Assembly (NCBI GenBank): GCA_050012375.1 | Contig: JBEKHH010000017.1 | Location: 23,159-87,158 of the forward strand | Direction: 5' to 3' | DNA length: 64,000 nt | DNA from: PALSA-1353 sp050012375 | GTDB lineage: Bacteria > Planctomycetota > Phycisphaerae > Tepidisphaerales > Tepidisphaeraceae | In this document: positions 24,754-33,241 of the stretch, one piece after another | How the letters are laid out: each line of letters starts with the position of its first letter | Numbering within the stretch: position 1 is the first letter of the stretch | Translations under genes and position numbers: made by a program | The notes under the pieces: model-generated | Seen by the model: only the letters and a program-made list of their open reading frames with translations | What the model was told of the DNA's origin: nothing | Databases searched by the model: none

Positions 24754-25905
24754 TCATCCCTTGAAGACGATCGCCGGATCCAGCCGCAGCACGCGAATGA
24801 GACTGAACACGGCCGCTGTCAGGCAACAGCAGAGGATGGCCGCCGCGCCGATCAGCGGAATCTGCCACGGCATCTCGAACGCCAGCCCGATTTTCGAGAA
24901 GGCGATGCCCGTGAGCGCCGCCGCCCCAACGCCGATGCCATAACCGATCCCGCCCGCCCATATCGCCTGGAGGCAGACCATCCGGATGATCGTCGGATTG
25001 CTCGCCCCCATCGCCTTCAGGGCCGCGAAGTGCTTCATGTTGTCGAGCATGAACGTGAAGAGCGTTTGCCCGCTGACCAGGACGCCGATCAAAAAGCCCA
25101 GCCCGATGGTCAGGCCAAAGTTCACCAGGATGCCCGTCTTCTTCAGCACGTAATCCATGGTGAGGTCGGAAAACTGCTGGTTGGTCAGGGCCTTCAGGCC
25201 CGGGAGTTGGCCGATTCGCCCGGCCACTTCCGCGATTCGGGCGCCGGGCCTCACCTTGACCAGGATGAAGCTGGTTGTCCGCCGCTCCGCAGGGGCAATC
25301 GTCAGCGCCCGGCTGAAGGTGGTGTAAAGGACCGGCTCCCAAAAGAATTCGGGCGTGGCGCGATACGCGCCCGTGACGATCGCTTCGTTATCATTGATCG
25401 CGAGGCTGTCACCGACGCGCAGCGGCCGCGGCGGATCGGCCCGCTTGAGCAGCAGCCCGTCGCCCGCCTGATCGACGTTGATGAACACCGCCCGATCGCG
25501 CCGCAAGTCCTCGATCCGCCCCTCGGTCATCTGCCCCGGCGCGCCCGTCAGGGTCGCATCGTCCACGCCGATCAGCCGAACCGTCGTCTGCGTCCCATCC
25601 GGCAGCCGGCATTTCAAATACCCGCGATACATCGGCACCGCCCACAGCACGCCGCTGATTCCCCGGACTCGATCCAGCGCGGTGTCGAGGATCGGCTTGT
25701 TCGCCTCGACAAAATCCACTTGATCGTTCATCACCCACAGATCGCAGCACCGTTCGTCGCGAAACCACGAGCCGGTTCGCAATGCATATCCGCAGAAGAT
25801 CGACGCCTGCTGCGTGACCAACAGCGCCGCGAACGCCAGCCCGGCGACAAGACTCAGGTATTTGAGCCGATCCCCCATGAGCATTTTCATCGCCAGAAAA
25901 TTCAT
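24754..25905 (-). CDS. ABC exporter permease (DevC/FtsX-like)
   Basis: Membrane subunit with one N-terminal membrane segment, a periplasmic domain of about 220 residues, and three C-terminal segments from about 265, with FMLDNMKHFAALKAMGASNPTIIRM matching the FtsX-like coupling region. This is the DevC/MacB topology. Start ATG at 25905 overlaps the TetR stop by four bases (ATGA), showing translational coupling with its regulator. Substrate unknown; DevBCA systems export glycolipids or envelope material in other bacteria. Confidence 0.92.
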   Translation of the reverse strand: MNFLAMKMLMGDRLKYLSLVAGLAFAALLVTQQASIFCGYALRTGSWFRDERCCDLWVMNDQVDFVEANKPILDTALDRVRGISGVLWAVPMYRGYLKCRLPDGTQTTVRLIGVDDATLTGAPGQMTEGRIEDLRRDRAVFINVDQAGDGLLLKRADPPRPLRVGDSLAINDNEAIVTGAYRATPEFFWEPVLYTTFSRALTIAPAERRTTSFILVKVRPGARIAEVAGRIGQLPGLKALTNQQFSDLTMDYVLKKTGILVNFGLTIGLGFLIGVLVSGQTLFTFMLDNMKHFAALKAMGASNPTIIRMVCLQAIWAGGIGYGIGVGAAALTGIAFSKIGLAFEMPWQIPLIGAAAILCCCLTAAVFSLIRVLRLDPAIVFKG

Positions 25906-26552
25906 CGGTCCGCCGCCCGCTTCTCCGGTCGCGCCATGCCCCGATGTAAGTTCTCGATCATCACTTGAATCCGCCGCTCAAACGGCCGCCATTCCAACCA
26001 CGGATCATTTCCCTTGACAATCTCCAGCGACACCAATCCGTGCACGGCCGCCCAGACCACTTGTGAAATCAGATCCGGGTCGGTCATTTCCTCCCGATAC
26101 CGGCCGGCCGCAATCGCCTCGGATACCGTCTGCCTGAGAAAAGCGTAGCCGTCCTCATCGGGGTTGCCCTTGTGGGAAAGGTCGTCCTCGGTCAGTTTCT
26201 CGATGTGGCAGGGCGTCATGAACATCAGGCGATAGTGGTTGGGATGCTCCAACCCAAACCGCGCATACGCCAGGCCGATCTGTTCGATGCGCTCGATTGG
26301 GTCGGCGACATGCGAAATCTGATTGAATGTCCCCGCCATTGCCCCGAAGTCCTCCGTGCAAAGTTCGCGAAGCAATGATTCCTTGTCCGCGAAATGCTGG
26401 TAAATGATGGTGGGGGAGTATTCGACGGCATCGGCGATCTTCCGCATCGACACCGCCTCAACCCCTTGCGTGGCAAAGAGTTCTCTGGCCGCGTTCATGA
26501 CTTTGACCCGCACCTCGCCGCGCTCTCGTTGGCGTCTTTCTTTCGAGCTCAT
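25902..26552 (-). CDS. TetR-family repressor heading the efflux operon
   Basis: 216-residue DNA-binding regulator. The N-terminal helix-turn-helix is VMNAARELFATQGVEAVSMRKIADAVEYSPTIIYQHFADKESLL. The C-terminal domain would bind a ligand. It is the first gene of the efflux operon and overlaps the permease start by four bases, so it is probably an autoregulated local repressor. A palindrome lies just upstream (26559-26573). Ligand unknown. Confidence 0.93.
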   Translation of the reverse strand: MSSKERRQRERGEVRVKVMNAARELFATQGVEAVSMRKIADAVEYSPTIIYQHFADKESLLRELCTEDFGAMAGTFNQISHVADPIERIEQIGLAYARFGLEHPNHYRLMFMTPCHIEKLTEDDLSHKGNPDEDGYAFLRQTVSEAIAAGRYREEMTDPDLISQVVWAAVHGLVSLEIVKGNDPWLEWRPFERRIQVMIENLHRGMARPEKRAADR

Positions 26553-26558
26553 AACTGC

Positions 26559-26573
26559 GTAATATAATATTAC
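26559..26573. promoter_or_regulatory. Palindromic operator candidate for the efflux-operon TetR
   Basis: GTAATAT-A-ATATTAC is a perfect dyad seven bases upstream of the TetR start, within an AT-rich 87-base intergenic stretch. Flanking AAC and GTT extend it partly. Position and symmetry fit a TetR operator. Confidence 0.6.
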
Positions 26574-26639
26574 AGTGTTATATTTTTCAACGTTGTTTTC
26601 AGATTTAAAATCCGTGATTTGTAAATTATTATACAGTAA

Positions 26640-27290
26640 TTACTTACGATACCGTGCCGCGATGGCAAGAATCCCAGCCAGCGAAAATCGCGTTACATGA
26701 TCGGCCAACTCTTCGATGTGCTTCTCAAGATCTCCATAAACCGGGCTGACCAGCCTCAGAACCGGCCTGGCGAAATGGTAGTGCAGCATCTGGCCCACGA
26801 CGCTGGCGGTGCACTTGGCAATCACCCGCGGCGGCACGTCGCCGGCCAATTCCCATATAATCCCCTGTAAAACCTCATATCGCGGACGAATCTCCTCCCG
26901 AACAAGCCCCTCAAGCGCCTCGGTCGGCTGGCTCATTTCCCTCGCCAGCAGCCGGCCGTGCCACGATGGCCGACCGGCATCGAGCAACCGCCGTAGAAAC
27001 TGCCGAGCAAACTCCCTCAACCGGTCCTCCGGCGATTCATCTGTCGCTGTAGAGAGCGGAAGCCGCTCATCCGCCCACACCTGCGAATAGCCGATCACGG
27101 CCGCGTACAGCTCCCGCTTATTTCCAAAATGATAGTTTACCGCCGCGATATTTGCTCCGGCCTTGCGGCAGATCTCCCGAACCGTCGTCTGCTCAAACCC
27201 CTTGTCGGCAAAGACCTCGCCCGCGGCGTCCAATAATCGTCGCCGCGTATCACTATCAATGGCATTGTCATCGACATCCATACGGCTCAA
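26640..27290 (-). CDS. TetR-family regulator, CecR/DUF1956 type
   Basis: 216-residue repressor. The HTH is LLDAAGEVFADKGFEQTTVREICRKAGANIAAVNYHFGNKRELYAAVI; the C-terminal half (REMSQPTEALEGLVREEIRPRYEVL) fits the CecR/YbiH family, which controls transport genes in other bacteria. It is transcribed toward the efflux operon, 87 bases upstream of the other TetR gene. It has its own palindrome upstream. It may co-regulate the exporter; that is inference from position. Confidence 0.9.
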   Translation of the reverse strand: MSRMDVDDNAIDSDTRRRLLDAAGEVFADKGFEQTTVREICRKAGANIAAVNYHFGNKRELYAAVIGYSQVWADERLPLSTATDESPEDRLREFARQFLRRLLDAGRPSWHGRLLAREMSQPTEALEGLVREEIRPRYEVLQGIIWELAGDVPPRVIAKCTASVVGQMLHYHFARPVLRLVSPVYGDLEKHIEELADHVTRFSLAGILAIAARYRK

Positions 27291-27301
27291 TCAATTGTTT
27301 G

Positions 27302-27313
27302 AAACGATCGTTT
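27302..27313. promoter_or_regulatory. Palindromic operator candidate for the CecR-like regulator
   Basis: AAACGATCGTTT is a perfect 12-base palindrome 12 bases upstream of the regulator start. It is flanked by TTG and TGA, and a further TCAAAC lies 18 bases away. Fits autoregulation by a TetR dimer. Confidence 0.55.
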
Positions 27314-27359
27314 GAATAATAGTCAAACTGAGAATCCAACCATGGTTTCCTATTGCTCA

Positions 27360-27791
27360 TTATTGAGGTTGAGGGTTTTCAGCGTAGCCGATTCGATATT
27401 GTCCTTCAAGAATCGCCCCCGCTCCCACAGCCAGGGTGGGCGCCAGCACGTCACCCTTGATTTCAGCGTCTGGGCCGACCAGGACCGGCCCTCGGCTGGT
27501 AATCGTCGCTTTCACCTTACCTCGAATGACCATGCCCCCGCACAGCACACGATCGGCAACGATCTGCCCCTTCTTCTCCACCGTCACCACGCCGCAGGTT
27601 TCCACGCTTCGACGGGCCTGGTAGTCCTTGATCGGTAAATCTTCAAGACGCAAAGATTTATGGCAGTATTTGCAAACTACGTTCAGTGCCTTGCGAGCCA
27701 CTGGCTGGCTCTGACTGCAATACAGGCAAATGATCGTCGTTCGCTCATCGCCGGCGGGAGAATTCGGAATCGGCTCTAGCGGGATCGCCAT
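27360..27791 (-). CDS. Bactofilin-like protein with an N-terminal zinc ribbon
   Basis: 143 residues. The first 45 carry a four-Cys zinc ribbon (Cys22/Cys25 and Cys40/Cys43: CLYC and CKYC). The rest is a short beta-helix typical of bactofilins (DUF583): VVTVEKKGQIVADRVLCGGMVIRGKVKATITSRGPVLVG, with GDVLAP and GAILEGQYRIG. Bactofilins polymerise into cytoskeletal filaments. The zinc ribbon is an uncommon add-on and could recruit a partner. It follows the plain bactofilin gene on the same strand by 60 bases. Confidence 0.82.
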   Translation of the reverse strand: MAIPLEPIPNSPAGDERTTIICLYCSQSQPVARKALNVVCKYCHKSLRLEDLPIKDYQARRSVETCGVVTVEKKGQIVADRVLCGGMVIRGKVKATITSRGPVLVGPDAEIKGDVLAPTLAVGAGAILEGQYRIGYAENPQPQ

Positions 27792-27851
27792 GAAGTCTCA
27801 ATCGACAAGCCAATCACTTGAGTTCTCCCAAATAACGAGCGAGCCTCGCCC

Positions 27852-28271
27852 TCACCCGACGCGAGCCGGCTGCGCCGGCGGTGTGGCCTGTCCCGACGCC
27901 TGCCTGGGTGGCCGCGGCGCCCCGGCTTTTACCGCTTCCGGGCCCACGCTCACATGGCCCGAAAAAACAGCGCCTTCTTCCACGATCAATTTGTTGGCTC
28001 GCAAATCCCCTTCGTAATGCGCGGAATTCTTCAGCTCGATCCGTTCGCCGGCCGTCAGATTCCCGTGTACCTCCCCCTCGATCAACACCGAACCGGCGTC
28101 CAAGTCCGCCTGGAGCTTCGCCTCCTTGGCAACATGGATACGCCCCGGCGTCGTGATCTTTCCTTCAAAACGTCCATGAATTCGCATGCCCTTTTCAAAC
28201 GTCAACTCGCCTTTGAAGCTGGCATCCGGCCCGATGATCGTCGGATATTCTTGCGGCGATGAATCCGCCAT
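27852..28271 (-). CDS. Bactofilin cytoskeletal protein
   Basis: 139-residue bactofilin. The beta-helix core runs from about 10 to 110: IIGPDASFKGELTFEKGMRIHGRFEGKI, GRIHVAKEAKLQADLDAGSVLIEGEVHGNL, RIELKNSAHYEGDLRANKLIVEEGAVFSG. The tail is Pro/Ala-rich. No membrane segment is present. It pairs with the zinc-ribbon bactofilin downstream, and the two may copolymerise. Confidence 0.92.
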   Translation of the reverse strand: MADSSPQEYPTIIGPDASFKGELTFEKGMRIHGRFEGKITTPGRIHVAKEAKLQADLDAGSVLIEGEVHGNLTAGERIELKNSAHYEGDLRANKLIVEEGAVFSGHVSVGPEAVKAGAPRPPRQASGQATPPAQPARVG

Positions 28272-28371
28272 TGGAATCCTCCAAAATGTTGTGGCTCCGG
28301 CGATCCTCGCCGGCTAATCAAGCGCGATTATATCGTGAGGATTCCCAGTCACCAGTGCAATGCAACGACAA

Positions 28372-28443
28372 AATGCCGAATGCCGAATGCCAAATGCCGA
28401 ATGAAAGGCGCCTCTTTTCATTCGGCAATTGGCATTCGGCATT
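28372..28443. repeat. Word-repeat inverted repeat, family A (short copy)
   Basis: AATGCCGAATGCC repeated on the left arm (28372-28405) faces CATTCGGCA and GGCATTCGGCATT on the right arm (28415-28443) over a loop of about ten bases. The words are those of the dyad at 6079-6214. It ends 13 bases beyond the DegP stop, so it is placed as a transcript-end hairpin. Confidence 0.8.
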
Positions 28444-28455
28444 ATCCAGGACTGA

Positions 28456-30018
28456 CTATTTCTCCGAATCACCCTTGAGGAACAAAAATCGCGATCCCTC
28501 GCGGGTCACTATATACAGCGGCACGCCTTTGGTCGGATCCAACTTGTTTAACGTGTCGGCCGCCTCCTGGGCATTGTGAATCGGCATCCGTCCGATCTCA
28601 GTGATCACAAAACCCTTTCGCAGGCCCGCCTCGGCAGCGGCGGAACCGCTGGCCACGGCCGTGATCACCACGCCCGACTTCACGTCGCCGATGCCCAGGC
28701 TCGCCGCCGTATCCGCATCCAGCGTCTTGAAAGTCATTCCGAACGCTTCGGGGGATTGCGTCGATTCGTCCTCCGATGAACTCCCGGCCCCGCCATTACC
28801 ATGGCCAAGCATCGCCATCACATCTTCCGGCTGCTCGGCAAGGGTAATCCGCACGTCCTGTTCCTTCTGGTCGTGAAAAACGCGCAGCGTCACCGCAGCG
28901 TTCGGCTCTGTTTCCGCAACGCGATTGCGCAATTGCGAGACATCCGTGACGTTTTGGCCGTTAAACCCAACGATCACATCGCCCTTGTGGAGCTTTCCGC
29001 TGGCTGGAGTGTTGGGGAACGTCTCCACGACCATTACGCCCGTGTCCCCCTGATAACCGAAATATTTCGCCGTGTCCGGCTCGTCGGCGACGTTGGCAAT
29101 GCTGATCCCGAGCCAACCGCGCACCACCTTGCCGTGTTCCCTCAAGGCGGCATAAACCGGTTTGGCCTCGTTGGAGGGAATGGCAAAACCAATCCCCTGA
29201 AAACCGCCGCTCACGGTCGCGATTGCCGTATTGATCCCGATGACTTCGCCGTGCATGTTGACCAGCGGCCCACCGCTGTTGCCGGGATTGATCGGCGCAT
29301 CGACTTGAATGAAATCCTCGTAGTCCTGTTTGTCGGGAATCACCTGATTGCGGTTGAGCGCGCTGACAATTCCGTGCGTCATTGAACCGACGTAGCCAAA
29401 CGGACTGCCGAACGCCATCACCCAGTCCCCTTTTTCCAGCTCATCGCTGTCGCCCCATTTTGCCGGCATGAGCCGGTCCGCCTTGATACTCACCACCGCC
29501 AGGTCTCTCTTGGAATCGGACCCCATGAGCTTGACATCATGCCCGGAAATCCTTCTGCCATCCGACAGCGTGACCTCCATCTCGCTGGCGTTGCCGGCGA
29601 CATGGTTGTTGGTCAGGATGTAGCCGTAGCCGCCCTCGGCATCCATGATGACGCCGCTGCCCGTCCCGATCTCTTCCAGGTCCTGCTCGCCATTGTCGTC
29701 ATTGAAATCGAACGGCATATCGCCGCCATGCTGTTGGAAGAATCGACGAAGCTGTTCCTCCGGAAGACGCGAACGGCTTTCCTTGATCGTCTTGCGAACC
29801 CTGATGTTGACCACCGAAGGCTCCACCACCTTGCCAACATGGCGGAACACCGTTGAAAGGTCCTCCACCGTGGACAATTGCTGCCGCGTGGCATCCACAT
29901 CCGCTTCAGCGCGGGCGAATTCCACGTGTTCCAGCAGCGGCCTGCCGCCGTAATATCCCGCCGCCAGCGCCGAAAGGCTCAACATCGCCACGCCAAAGCC
30001 CGACCGCATCAATCTCAT
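28456..30018 (-). CDS. DegP/HtrA-type periplasmic serine protease
   Basis: Envelope quality-control protease, 520 residues with a signal anchor (GFGVAMLSLSALAAGYYGG). The triad is His139 (ILTNNHVAG), Asp172 (DSKRDLAVVSI) and Ser248 (NPGNSGGPL), with the GINTAIATVSGGFQGIGFAIPS block typical of HtrA. Two PDZ domains follow, at about 290-385 and 420-510. A Phe/Asp-rich Q-linker-like loop is present near 85-112. It is transcribed alone, between the bactofilins and panB. Confidence 0.95.
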   Translation of the reverse strand: MRLMRSGFGVAMLSLSALAAGYYGGRPLLEHVEFARAEADVDATRQQLSTVEDLSTVFRHVGKVVEPSVVNIRVRKTIKESRSRLPEEQLRRFFQQHGGDMPFDFNDDNGEQDLEEIGTGSGVIMDAEGGYGYILTNNHVAGNASEMEVTLSDGRRISGHDVKLMGSDSKRDLAVVSIKADRLMPAKWGDSDELEKGDWVMAFGSPFGYVGSMTHGIVSALNRNQVIPDKQDYEDFIQVDAPINPGNSGGPLVNMHGEVIGINTAIATVSGGFQGIGFAIPSNEAKPVYAALREHGKVVRGWLGISIANVADEPDTAKYFGYQGDTGVMVVETFPNTPASGKLHKGDVIVGFNGQNVTDVSQLRNRVAETEPNAAVTLRVFHDQKEQDVRITLAEQPEDVMAMLGHGNGGAGSSSEDESTQSPEAFGMTFKTLDADTAASLGIGDVKSGVVITAVASGSAAAEAGLRKGFVITEIGRMPIHNAQEAADTLNKLDPTKGVPLYIVTREGSRFLFLKGDSEK

Positions 30019-30088
30019 AATAGAATCTCCTCTTGATATCGATTCTTATCCTCGCCAAAGTGGATTTGGCAACGTCAAAATTATCGCA

Positions 30089-30919
30089 CTATTTTTCCGC
30101 CGCCTTCTCAGCATAGTTGTGCTCCGCAGCCGGATATTTCCCGCTGCTTACCAGGCGCACGTATCCTTGAAAAGCCTCGATCATCGGCGTGGCCAGGTCC
30201 CCGAGACTCGGCACAAATCTCGGCCGCCGCGGCGTTAAGCCCAGGGCGTCGTGGGTCACAAATACATACCCATGGCACGCCGGCCCCGCCCCGCACCCAA
30301 TCACGGGCACGGAAACGGCCTCAACCACGGCCGTTGCGACTGACGGCGGCACGGCCTCAAGTAAAATCCCTGCCGCCCCGGCGCGGACCAGCCGCGTCGC
30401 CAACTGCACAATCTGCCTGGCGTCAACGGCGCTGCGACCCTGGACTTTGTATTCCCCAATCAATCCGATGGATTGAGGCCGCAAACCCAGATGCGCGATT
30501 ACCGCTATTGCGGCCTCCGCCAGCCTTCGGACAAGCCGAACCTGGCCGCTGGCCGCTTCTATTTTCACACAGTCACATCCGGAAAGTTGCATCATCCGTA
30601 TCGCGTTTTTGACGCCCTGGGTCGTGGAAGCCTGATAAGACCCGAACGGCATGTCCGCTATCAGCAGGCACTTGGGCGCCCCGCGGCGCACGGCGGCGGC
30701 TATGTCGATCATGAAATCGAGGGAAATCGGAACCGTGGTTGGATGCCCGAGGATCACGTTGGCGGCGCTGTCGCCAATGAGCAGCGCCGGCACGCCGGCC
30801 TCCTGCATCAGCCGGGCGGTTGTGTAGTCGTAACAGGTAAGAATCGGCACCTTCGCCCCGGAAACTCGGGCCGCGCGAAGATCGTCCATCGTAAACTTGC
30901 GGGAGGGATCGGCAGGCAT
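30089..30919 (-). CDS. panB: 3-methyl-2-oxobutanoate hydroxymethyltransferase
   Basis: First step of pantothenate synthesis: transfers a hydroxymethyl group from methylene-tetrahydrofolate to ketoisovalerate to give ketopantoate. The 276-residue barrel has LTCYDYTTARLMQEAG, the metal-binding LIGDSAANVILGHPTT and LIADMPFGSYQ Asp residues, CVKIEAA and ILLEAVP with the catalytic Glu. No panC is adjacent. The product is a coenzyme A precursor. Confidence 0.95.
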   Translation of the reverse strand: MPADPSRKFTMDDLRAARVSGAKVPILTCYDYTTARLMQEAGVPALLIGDSAANVILGHPTTVPISLDFMIDIAAAVRRGAPKCLLIADMPFGSYQASTTQGVKNAIRMMQLSGCDCVKIEAASGQVRLVRRLAEAAIAVIAHLGLRPQSIGLIGEYKVQGRSAVDARQIVQLATRLVRAGAAGILLEAVPPSVATAVVEAVSVPVIGCGAGPACHGYVFVTHDALGLTPRRPRFVPSLGDLATPMIEAFQGYVRLVSSGKYPAAEHNYAEKAAEK

Positions 30920-31018
30920 AGCGCTTCATTATATCGGTTGCAGCACAGGCGTCTCGCCGTGGGCAATTTCCCGCGCCCCTTTGCTACAATCCACACGGGA
31001 GTTTCTGAAAGGATCAGC

Positions 31019-32002
31019 GTGGCCTGGCAGGATCGCGATTACAATCGAGGCGGCGGGGCGGGGGATTACCTCAGCAATCCCGCCGCACTCCTCAGTCTCT
31101 CCGTGCCTTTCGGCGCTTGGTTCGGCGTGCGCGTCCGGCTCCATTTCTGGCTCCTCCTCACCGTTGCCTTCCTTCTGGCCGACCTCTTCAATCGGGCCCC
31201 GCCGCTCGTCGTGGGAATTCAAATTGTCCTTCTCCTGGCCGCTCTCTTGGTTCACGACTTCGGCCATCGCATCTTTGCGCAATCCGTCGGCGGCCAACTC
31301 GATGAGTTTATGCTCTGGCCCATGGGAGGAATGATCTTCCCAACCGTGCCTCCGGGACCTTGGGCAATGTTCGTCGGCCACATCGGCGGCATCATCGCCA
31401 ACCTCCTCCTGGCCGCCGGCAGCATCATCCTTTTGCGCGTTCGTGAAGAATTCTGGTTCATTCCGCCTCTGAATCCGCTGTCCATTCTCGACGGCTCCAT
31501 GTTCCACGGCATGTACCTCGGCCACGACCTGCTTTCCGTCGGCCTCCTCAGCTTCGCCGCGATCAATTCCGCCCTGGCGCTGGGCAATTTTCTACCCTAT
31601 TTCTGGTTCGACGGGGGGTGTCTTCTCCAGTCCATTCTCTGGCCCTTCCTCGGCGGCATGGCGGCGCTCAATGTGACCTGCATCATCGGAATGATCCTGG
31701 CCGTGCCGATGTTCGCTTTATCCTTGGCCCAGCGGAATATCATGGGCTTGGTTTTCTGGGCGTTTCTCTTCGCAAGTTCTTACAGCGCGCGCCAGACGAT
31801 GCAGGTCCCCGAAGCCCCCGAGGCCGCGACGGGCTGGCGATCTCGCCGCTGGGCCAAATCCTCCAGCCGCGCCCTCGCCAAGCGGCGCCGCGTCGAGCGG
31901 AAGATCGACGCCATCCTCGCCAAGGTCAGTGCACAAGGCATGCACTCCCTCACCTGGTGGGAAAAGCGCACGCTCCGAAGCGGATCGAAAAAATTGCGCT
32001 GA
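31019..32002 (+). CDS. M50-like intramembrane (site-2 protease family) protein with HDxxH
   Basis: 327-residue membrane protein with about six hydrophobic segments. The zinc motif expected as HExxH reads VHDFGHRIFA (His79, Asp80, His83), and the second motif NxxPxxxxDG is intact as GNFLPYFWFDGG (Asn190, Pro193, Asp198). Substitution of the catalytic Glu by Asp could lower activity or make it a pseudo-protease. The tail is basic and soluble (RALAKRRRVERKIDAILAKV). GTG 31019 has AAAGGA upstream; an open frame further upstream overlaps panB and is not used. Substrate unknown. Confidence 0.82.
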   Translation: MAWQDRDYNRGGGAGDYLSNPAALLSLSVPFGAWFGVRVRLHFWLLLTVAFLLADLFNRAPPLVVGIQIVLLLAALLVHDFGHRIFAQSVGGQLDEFMLWPMGGMIFPTVPPGPWAMFVGHIGGIIANLLLAAGSIILLRVREEFWFIPPLNPLSILDGSMFHGMYLGHDLLSVGLLSFAAINSALALGNFLPYFWFDGGCLLQSILWPFLGGMAALNVTCIIGMILAVPMFALSLAQRNIMGLVFWAFLFASSYSARQTMQVPEAPEAATGWRSRRWAKSSSRALAKRRRVERKIDAILAKVSAQGMHSLTWWEKRTLRSGSKKLR

Positions 32003-32020
32003 CCTTCGCCCCGCTCGTTT

Positions 32021-33241
32021 TCACTTGGGTCCCAAGCTCACGATGGTCATCGGATCAAACGGGAAATCCCGCATGAGCCGGCGAAGCGCATCGGCATCGA
32101 TCGCCAGCAGCGTCTGCATGTCCTGTTCGAGCGAACGATAATCCTTGTTATAGAGCCATTGCCCGGCGATGGCGCGCAGGCGGCCCATCGGCACTTCCCC
32201 CTCCAGCACGATTCCGCTGGCGATTTTATTCTTCGCCCGCTCGACTTCCGCGTCCGTCAAATCCGTCTTCACCCGCTGAAGTTCCTGCCGGGCAATCTTC
32301 AGCGCCCGCTTGGCGCGTTTGGGATCGGAAGAAAGCGACAGGTAGAAGCTCCCGCAGCCGTCGTGCGGATAAAAGCCGAAATCCGCGTCGTCGGCGATGG
32401 CGTTGTCCACCAGCGCCCAATAAAAACGGCTGCCCTCCTCGTCGCCGATCACGTCCGCCAGAACCCGCGCCGCGAATCGCCGCTCATCCTGCGCGCTCGG
32501 TCCCGGCGTCATCGCCATCGTGTATTGCCGCTTCAGCTTCTCATCCACCAGCGCCTTGGTGCGGGATTGGTACATGATCGCCGGCTGCTGGCGCGTCGCC
32601 GAACCCGGTTCCCAATCGCCGCAGTATTTCTTCGCGATCGCCACGATCTCGTCGAAATCCAGCTTCCCCGTCGCCGCCAGCACCGAATTGCCCGGACCGT
32701 ATCGCCGCCGGAAATATTCCACCATCTTCTCCCGCTCCAGCGCCTGGATTGCCTCGGCCGAGCCCAGGACGCTCCGGCCCAGCGGATGCCCCGCGAAGTG
32801 CGTCTCCATCAGCGCTTCGTAAACCCGATGGCCCGGATCGTCCAGATACATCGCGATCTCTTCCAGGATCACCTTCTTTTCGGTATCAAAATCCTCCTGC
32901 CGAATTGCCGGACGAAGCAGATACGACAAATGCTCAATCGCCCGCTCCGTGAACTCCGGCAGGACGTTCGCGAAATAAGCCGTGTTTTCCTGGCTCGTGT
33001 AGGCGTTATAGTTCGCCCCCATTTCGTCGAAGATGCGGTTGACATCTTCCCACGTGTATTTGCTCGACCCTTTGAACATCATGTGCTCAAGGAAATGCGA
33101 GACGCCGTTGATCTCCGCCGATTCATCCCGGCTTCCCGTGTTGACGTAAAGTCCCGCGGCAAACGAGTGCGCATCGGGGTTCGCTTCGGCGATAATTTGG
33201 AGACCGTTGGGAAGTCGATGATGCTTAAAGGCCAGCGCCAT
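32021..33241 (-). CDS. M16 zinc peptidase, catalytic subunit
   Basis: 406-residue insulinase-family peptidase. The inverted zinc motif HFLEH is in ISHFLEHMMFKGS-type context (VSHFLEHMMFKG), with the distal Glu region EKKVILEEIAMYLDDP. The usual helices and a GNSVLAATGKLDFDEI linker follow. ATG 33241 overlaps the stop of the upstream M16 partner (TAATG). Such gene pairs make heterodimeric proteases with one active subunit. Confidence 0.92.
   Translation of the reverse strand: MALAFKHHRLPNGLQIIAEANPDAHSFAAGLYVNTGSRDESAEINGVSHFLEHMMFKGSSKYTWEDVNRIFDEMGANYNAYTSQENTAYFANVLPEFTERAIEHLSYLLRPAIRQEDFDTEKKVILEEIAMYLDDPGHRVYEALMETHFAGHPLGRSVLGSAEAIQALEREKMVEYFRRRYGPGNSVLAATGKLDFDEIVAIAKKYCGDWEPGSATRQQPAIMYQSRTKALVDEKLKRQYTMAMTPGPSAQDERRFAARVLADVIGDEEGSRFYWALVDNAIADDADFGFYPHDGCGSFYLSLSSDPKRAKRALKIARQELQRVKTDLTDAEVERAKNKIASGIVLEGEVPMGRLRAIAGQWLYNKDYRSLEQDMQTLLAIDADALRRLMRDFPFDPMTIVSLGPK

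Noticed and set aside
24280..25968. 562-codon plus-strand frame across the ABC genes
   Set aside because: Antisense to an ATPase, permease and TetR with clear motifs; His/Arg/Gln-rich as shadows are.
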